A DNA stretch of 64,000 bases from Psilocybe azurescens (lineage: Eukaryota > Basidiomycota > Agaricomycetes > Agaricales > Agrocybaceae): positions 62,001 through 126,000 of the forward strand of contig JAJIRX010000668.1 in NCBI GenBank assembly GCA_023853785.1, written 5' to 3'. The notes under the pieces are model-generated. The model searched no databases and had not been told where the DNA came from. It saw only the letters and a program-made list of their open reading frames with translations. This document shows positions 58,830-64,000 of the stretch, piece after piece. The position numbers and the translations under genes were made by a program. Position 1 is the first letter of the stretch; every line of letters starts with the position of its first letter.

Positions 58830-59180
58830 AATGCTTCGGTCCTATCAAACTATCTTACTCACCAAGTACCAACAACATCTTGGACGACTTTCTCGAAGCT
58901 GCCGCGTACAAGGAGCGCTCCCCAGTAACGGATGATGTTAATGATCGCCTTCAATATGGGTAATTTTACGTCGTTATAAGTGTAATCTACATCTGATGCG
59001 CGCTTTTTTAAAAGCCACGGACAAGATAATTGAGGAAATGTCATGACTCATGTATAAATCAAGTGGTGGCTCATTTCAGTGTTCCAGGTATGTAGACGGC
59101 GAAACTGAGAGACGTTCGGACAGTACTCATCATTACATCTATAATCAACCTATTTGACAGTCCTGGACACGCATAGGGTA
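58830..59180 (+). pseudogene. Decayed fragment of a GMC alcohol oxidase
   Basis: Two exon scraps match the neighbouring genes. At about 58835-58970 the sequence encodes SGPIKLSYSPSTNNILDDFL and ERSPVTDDVND, aligning with SGPLKVSFAPDLKNVSEDFL and SLTDDANE of the downstream paralog. At about 59085-59170 it encodes RYVDGETERRSDSTHHYIYN, aligning with RYVDAETGRRSDTAHHYVYN. The exon order and intron position are preserved, but stops follow and the rest of the gene is missing. Confidence 0.82.
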
Positions 59181-60342
59181 ATTTGTGTAGTAGGTTCTGA
59201 TCTTCCATTTCTGTATATGTTGAAACTTAAAGCGCATCGATTTCTACAGGCACCTGTGCTGTTCTTTGACGCAATGACGGTGTCACCCCTGTGTCAGCTG
59301 TCTAGGCACACACACGCCTTGTCGTTTATCAACTGGTGCATTGGTAACACTGCTGTACTTGGACCAGTGCTCCGAGCCTCAATGTACCTAATACGTACCA
59401 TTTATCGCTATCGATGGTGCAAACTTACCTGACTCTATAATTCATGGAACATAAGAAAAAATAGGTTGTAAGATAAACTTTATCATCATGTGTATCATAT
59501 CTAACATCACTAATGAAGGCTACTGTTGGAGGATGGCATCGGTTTATCCCAAACGTTGGCCAACTTTGTCGTCTCTTTCCTTTGTATCTCTCCTCAAATT
59601 ATGAAACATAACTGAGATGGACGCCGGGATAAAAATGATATGGGAGGCCGAGGAACTGGCTTCCCTGTTTCTCAAATTGAATCACACTCGGAAGGCTCAC
59701 TTTATTGATGCTCCCAGTTGCTCATGATTGGGGAGCTTGCTCCCCTATCGATAATCTACTGCCGATGCCAAAATGTCTAAGCCCACGTGATCCGCTGGCT
59801 TTTTGATGGTCACCCCGTGAGAACTTTGAAAGCGGCGAGTGGCGAGCACAGCTCATCATAGAGCATGCCAGGCACTGGCATAGCAAAGCGTCCTTTCTTG
59901 CCTGTCGAATATATTTTCCATCTTATTATGTAACCTATTTTTAACCTCGCCACTCCCTTTCCCCTTGTTCTGGTATGCAATATCTCGGGTCCCACGGGAC
60001 GAGCGGCAGCACTTTCGTAGTAGCAGCTGACGTCTTTGGGGTCATGGAACTGATTATCTTTTGGACACGCATTGTTAATATGTATGTAATATCAAGCTCC
60101 AACATGGGAGTCTTCTGTACTAATCCGACCTTCACCGATAGACTCCCAGAACATCCATTTCATTTTAACCTGACCTTCTGGTGGAATGTATTGCTTATAC
60201 TAGAAGGAATACGGCGTCACGAAGGAGAAGCAGTTGACCTTCAGAATCCAGCTTGATAACGATCTGTGTCCTGACTCCAGATAAAAAGCCCTTCATCGAA
60301 TTAAGCTTTGTTGCGGTGCTTTCTGTTCTCCCGTCAATTTCA
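59181..60342. other. Intergenic in the GMC array, with a dispersed repeat
   Basis: Apart from the dispersed element at 59728-59891, nothing clear. A plus-strand frame at 59975-60256 (MQYLGSHGTSGSTFVVAADV) overlaps an antisense frame and has no recognised family. Confidence 0.4.
59728..59891 (+). repeat. Short dispersed element, copy 2
   Basis: About 164 bp, nearly identical to the reverse complement of 5883-6040. It starts TTGGGGAGCTTGCTCCCC and ends ATAGCAAAGCGT. Differences are a few substitutions and small indels. Intergenic here, intronic in the other copy. Confidence 0.85.
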
Positions 60343-63066
60343 ATGGTCAGTTCTCAAGATCAAGTTTATGACATTATTTTTGCCGGCGGTTCGCATCAAC
60401 ATTTGAGCCCACTCACAGCAACCACTAACAAAACTAATATCATATGTAGGAGGGGCTTCAGCATGCATCACAGCTGGTCGACTAGCAGCTGCCGACCCAA
60501 CATTGAAAATCCTTGTACGTTCTATTGAGTACAACAACGAGGGTCTAGTCCAATTTTTTAGATTATTGAGGCGGGTCCGCACACTCGAGAATTGCAGGAC
60601 CACATTCAACCTGCCCGCTACTTCAGTAATCTGGCTCTCACCAAAGAGGTTTTTTCGTTTCACCGAGCCAAACCCAGCAAATCTCTTCTTGGTCGCTCTC
60701 CCATCGTTCCAAGTGGACGTGCAGTCGGAGGAGGTTCCGCTGTCAATTGTGAGTATGACATGTTTTGTTGTATGCGATTGAACTTATCAGGATCTGTTCA
60801 GTCGTCGTATACACAAGGGCAGCGGCATCTGACTATGACGACTGGGAAACTAAATTTGGCAACAAGGGATGGAGCTCCGAGCACATAATCCCTCTTCTCA
60901 AGAAGGTTCGATCATCTAGACTTGTACTATAGGATCCGATTTTCTTCTACTTCATTTCAGGCAGAAACATATCAAGCAGAGTCTACCAATTCCACTCATG
61001 GCACCTCGGGCCCACTTAAAGTATCCTTCGCACCTGATCTGAAGAATGTTTCGGAGGATTTCCTCCAAGTTGCAGAAGCATACGACAAACAACGTTCTTT
61101 GACTGACGACGCCAATGAATTCAGTGTCGTAGATAAATATGCGGTAAGTTTTCGTTGACGTAAGCATTGGTATATCGTATTATACTTACTTATTTATCTT
61201 CTTCAGCCCTGGGCAAGGTGACCGACAAGTTTATTGACATAGAAGGAGTCGTCCTCTCTTAATCTCCATTACGTCTAGATATGTTGACGCAGAAACGGGG
61301 CGACGCTCGGATACAGCTCACCATTATGTCTATAATCAAGAGCGCAACACCAATTTGTCGGTCCTCGATAGACATAAGGTTGTTCGTGTTATCTTCGAGT
61401 AAGTCGCACACTTCGGTTTCTCTCTAATTTTTGAATGGTGCTTACAGTATTGATTGTCCAGAAACAAGCGTGCTGTCGGTGTCCAGTATGTCAGTGACGT
61501 TATAGGTCGCAGTGGAGGGGTCACTACTTTGTTGACAGCACGAGCATCACGTCTCGTTGTTCTATCATCTGGCGCCTTCGGATCTCCGGCTATCCTCGAA
61601 AGGTCCGGCATTGGGGAGAAATCTGTCCTGGAGAAAGTTGGTGTCAAGGTTTTGGTCAACCTACCAGGTGTTGGAGAACACTACCTTGGTACATAGCGTG
61701 ATATTTCCGTCAGGGAAATTTAGTACTCATCGCATACGTTATAGACCATTATGGGATATTCCTGCCGTTTGTAGCGACCGAGGATGCGGACACACTCGAC
61801 CCAATATTTCATGGAAGCGATGAAGAGATAACTAGTACGGTACTTCACATACGTTTGGAAATACGCTTCTAATAACAAATCACCTAGAGCATGCGCAACA
61901 GTGGTTGAAAGAGGGCAAGGGGCTCATGACTCACAAGTAGATCTTTGTTAATATCCTGGCCTTTGTTTTTGCACTGACTGAGCCTATGAAGCTCTGTAGA
62001 TTCGGGCATCAAGTTCAAACCAAATGCAGAAGAACGCGCGATGATGTCCCCAGAGTTTGACCACATCTGGAAGACGTATTACGCCGACGTTCCCGACAGA
62101 CCGGTGCTACTACTTTTGCCGGTTGTAGCGTATGTGTTCTCTTCGGCGTACTATTTCTATCCATGAAGATGCTAATAGGTCGTTTTAGATATACCGGCAC
62201 TGACCCCACAGTTCCTTATGGAAAGTATTTTTCTTTGGCTTATTTCTTGGTGAGAATGTAGACAAATGCCGATAAATGAAACCTGAAATTGAATCATCAG
62301 GGATACCCAGTCTCAGTGGGCAGTGTGCATATAACCTCTGGGGAAAATCCCTACGCCAAATCGGACTTTCATCCCGGTTACCTCGACGAGTAAGCTGTGA
62401 GGGGAGCATCCAAGAGGACCTGTTATTAACCATTTCAACAGGCTAGCCGACCTCGTGGTTTTGAGATGGGGGTACAAAAGTGTCGAGAGCTCGCCCGCCG
62501 AATGAAGCATTATGCTGGAGACCTCGTTAACGGGCATCCCAAATTTAAAGAAGGAAGCAATGCTGCCACAATTCAATCAGCGCCTCCACAGGCTTTATCT
62601 AACCCTGACATCGTCTATACTAAGGAAGATGACGATGCCATTGACCAGTATCACCGAGAATCAGGTATAACGTTATTCATCCCTGACACTTATACTTGTA
62701 ACTGAAGACTGTATAATCAAGTCACAACCACTTGGCATTCAGTGCGACCTATTTCTTTTGATTATCTGTCCCTGGGCTCATACAGCTTTTTCAATAGCTC
62801 GGCACATGTGCGATGAAATTGAGAGAGCAAGGAGGAGTCGTTGACGAGCGTTTGAATGTTTACGGAGTTGAAGGTCTCAAAGTTGCAGGCGAGCTTCAAG
62901 GACTCCACTTTCTTTCCGTGATCCTAACTTTGCTATACAATTAGATTGTAGTATTTCGCCGGCTAATGTAGGCGCCAACACGTACAACACAGCAATTGCC
63001 ATCGGCGAGAAGGCAGCGGTCATAATTGCAGAGGATCTAGGTATAGTCGGAGTGACCAAGGAATGA
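60343..63066 (+). CDS. GMC oxidoreductase, alcohol oxidase type, array copy 2
   Basis: Paralog of copy 1. It begins MVSSQDQVYDIIFAGG, then GGGASACITAGRLAAADPTL, IIEAGPHTRELQDHIQPARY, GRSPIVPSGRAVGGGSAVN, YTRAAASDYDDWETKFGNKG, RYVDAETGRRSDTAHHYVYN, LVVLSSGAFGSPAILERSGI, VLVNLPGVGEHYL, FVATEDADTLDPIFHGSDEE, GIKFKPNAEERAMM, TGTDPTVPYGKYFSLAYFL, VTTTWHS, LGTCAMKLREQGGVVDERLN, DCSISPANVGANTYNTAIAI and ends IVGVTKE. The catalytic His and Asn are present. The last intron has a GC donor (GCAG|GCGAGC, about 62888). The join near 61938-62001 is one base out of phase. About 16 exons. Confidence 0.9.
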
Positions 63067-63499
63067 ACAATATGCTAGTTGTTTTCATTGAAAGTCGGAT
63101 AAACCAGTATTACAAGCAAACAGTTCTTGATCTTGATTCTAAAACAATAGACTGCTTCAATTTTTTTCTCACACAATGCGGGCCTGCAACGGCATTTTAT
63201 CTGAAACAAACAAAGTCTGATCCATCCACAGTCATCCTTTATTACCCACATTACAGGTTAGGACTGCAGTTGATGCGAGAGACCTTTGGTCTTCGTTAGT
63301 GCACTCTTCTTTCCGTAGGCTCGGCAAATCTATCATCCCTAAAGCCTGAATGATCAGTAGACCCTCCGACCAGCATTCACTTCGCATTCAAATGCGCAGG
63401 TACGGTACTCATGTTTGCTTAGCTGAGAAATCAGTTTTGGGGCGATAAATAGGCCCTGAGCGACGTTATCTCTGGACTCATTCCTCACATTGAGCTACC
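63067..63499. other. Intergenic between GMC copies 2 and 3
   Basis: About 430 bp. Short plus frame 63063-63299 has no motif. Presumed promoter of copy 3. Confidence 0.5.
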
Positions 63500-64000
63500 A
63501 TGACCACTAAAGCCATTCACTATGATATAATATTTGCTGGAGGTGCATAACCATTTCCATCCACCGCGCATGATCCTATTGATTAAAATATTGACAATCC
63601 TTATGTCTTTTTGCTTTAGGAGGCGCTTCTGCTTGCATCACGGCAGGCCGTCTGGCAGCAGCAGATCCATCTCTGAAGATACTTGTATGTTAGATTGTCG
63701 AATGTGTATTGAGGTTGGCTCTTACATTTACATTGTGACTAGATCGTTGAAGCTGGTCCACACACTCGTGAACACCGAGATACCGTTCAACCAGGTCGTT
63801 ATGCTAGCAATCTGTCACGAGTTCTTACTGGCGAAACGGAAACCTTTAGCGTGCATGTTGGCAAACCTAGCCAGTCCCTCCTTGGCCGGTCTCCCATTGT
63901 TTTGAGTGCAAACGCTGTTGGAGGTGGCTCTAGTGTCAATTGTTCGTTGAAGACCTTATTTTTGTTCCAGGATGCTGACAATTAATGTTTACTGCAGTTA
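63500..64000 (+). CDS. GMC oxidoreductase, alcohol oxidase type, array copy 3 (cut by the window edge)
   Basis: Only the N-terminal part is inside the window. ATG at 63500 gives MTTKAIHYDIIFAGG; after intron 1 GGASACITAGRLAAADPSL, then VEAGPHTREHRDTVQPGRYA, GETETFSVHVGKPSQSLLGR and SANAVGGGSSVN. It has the same exon layout and the same FAD and GMC signature motifs as copies 1 and 2. The remaining two thirds of the gene lie beyond position 64000, so its integrity cannot be judged. Confidence 0.9.

Noticed and set aside
59975..60256. 93-residue plus-strand ORF before GMC copy 2
   Set aside because: No recognised domain, overlaps an antisense frame, and adjoins a dispersed repeat; not enough support for a gene.

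Overview
The window looks like nuclear DNA of a filamentous basidiomycete, most likely an Agaricomycete. Genes are split by many short (about 45-70 bp) GT-AG introns. Gene content fits: GMC alcohol oxidases, GH10 xylanases, a DUF6534-type membrane protein, leucine-rich F-box proteins, and compact housekeeping genes on both strands. I cannot name the species from sequence alone.

Layout. 1-4200 is repeat-rich: a decayed Tc1/mariner element cut by the left edge and inserted in a second element with long inverted arms, then a two-unit tandem repeat and palindromes. 4275-9480 carries, on the minus strand, an MFS drug-type transporter and a seven-helix DUF6534-like protein. 11.3-13.9 kb holds a type II DnaJ/Sis1 co-chaperone and, divergently, a Vtc1-like polyphosphate polymerase subunit. 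14.3-19.4 kb is a tandem minus-strand array of four small paralogous proteins plus one remnant, of a family I cannot name with certainty; their HWAL and WxCxxWVIR motifs resemble the permuted papain-like LRAT/NlpC fold. A single SRPBCC-like gene follows at 20 kb. 23.5-29.5 kb is a tandem trio of F-box proteins. 30.5-31.9 kb is translation initiation factor eIF5, 33.8-35.6 kb an unassigned polytopic membrane protein, 38.05-42.7 kb the Dna2 nuclease-helicase flanked by two related relic sequences, 43.66-44.1 kb the tiny V-ATPase subunit e, and 44.3-45.9 kb the HEN1 small-RNA methyltransferase. 46.35-52.2 kb is a tandem trio of secreted GH10 xylanases, 53.3-54.5 kb a Pex11-type peroxisome protein, and 55.25 kb to the right edge an array of alcohol-oxidase-type GMC oxidoreductases (two complete, one decayed fragment, one cut by the edge).

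How genes work together. The xylanases degrade hemicellulose outside the cell. The alcohol oxidases next to Pex11 would make H2O2, and related alcohol oxidases can be peroxisomal, so the neighbourhood is suggestive but not proof of a functional cluster. The other blocks (14-19 kb, 23-29 kb) look like local lineage-specific expansions.

Important caveat. Many conserved genes, including the essential eIF5 and DNA2, carry one-base frameshifts located in homopolymer runs. In F-box 2, F-box 3, eIF5 and PEX11 all exon lengths become phase-consistent once these runs are corrected by one base. I therefore treat these as probable sequencing or assembly errors and keep the genes as CDS rather than pseudogenes.
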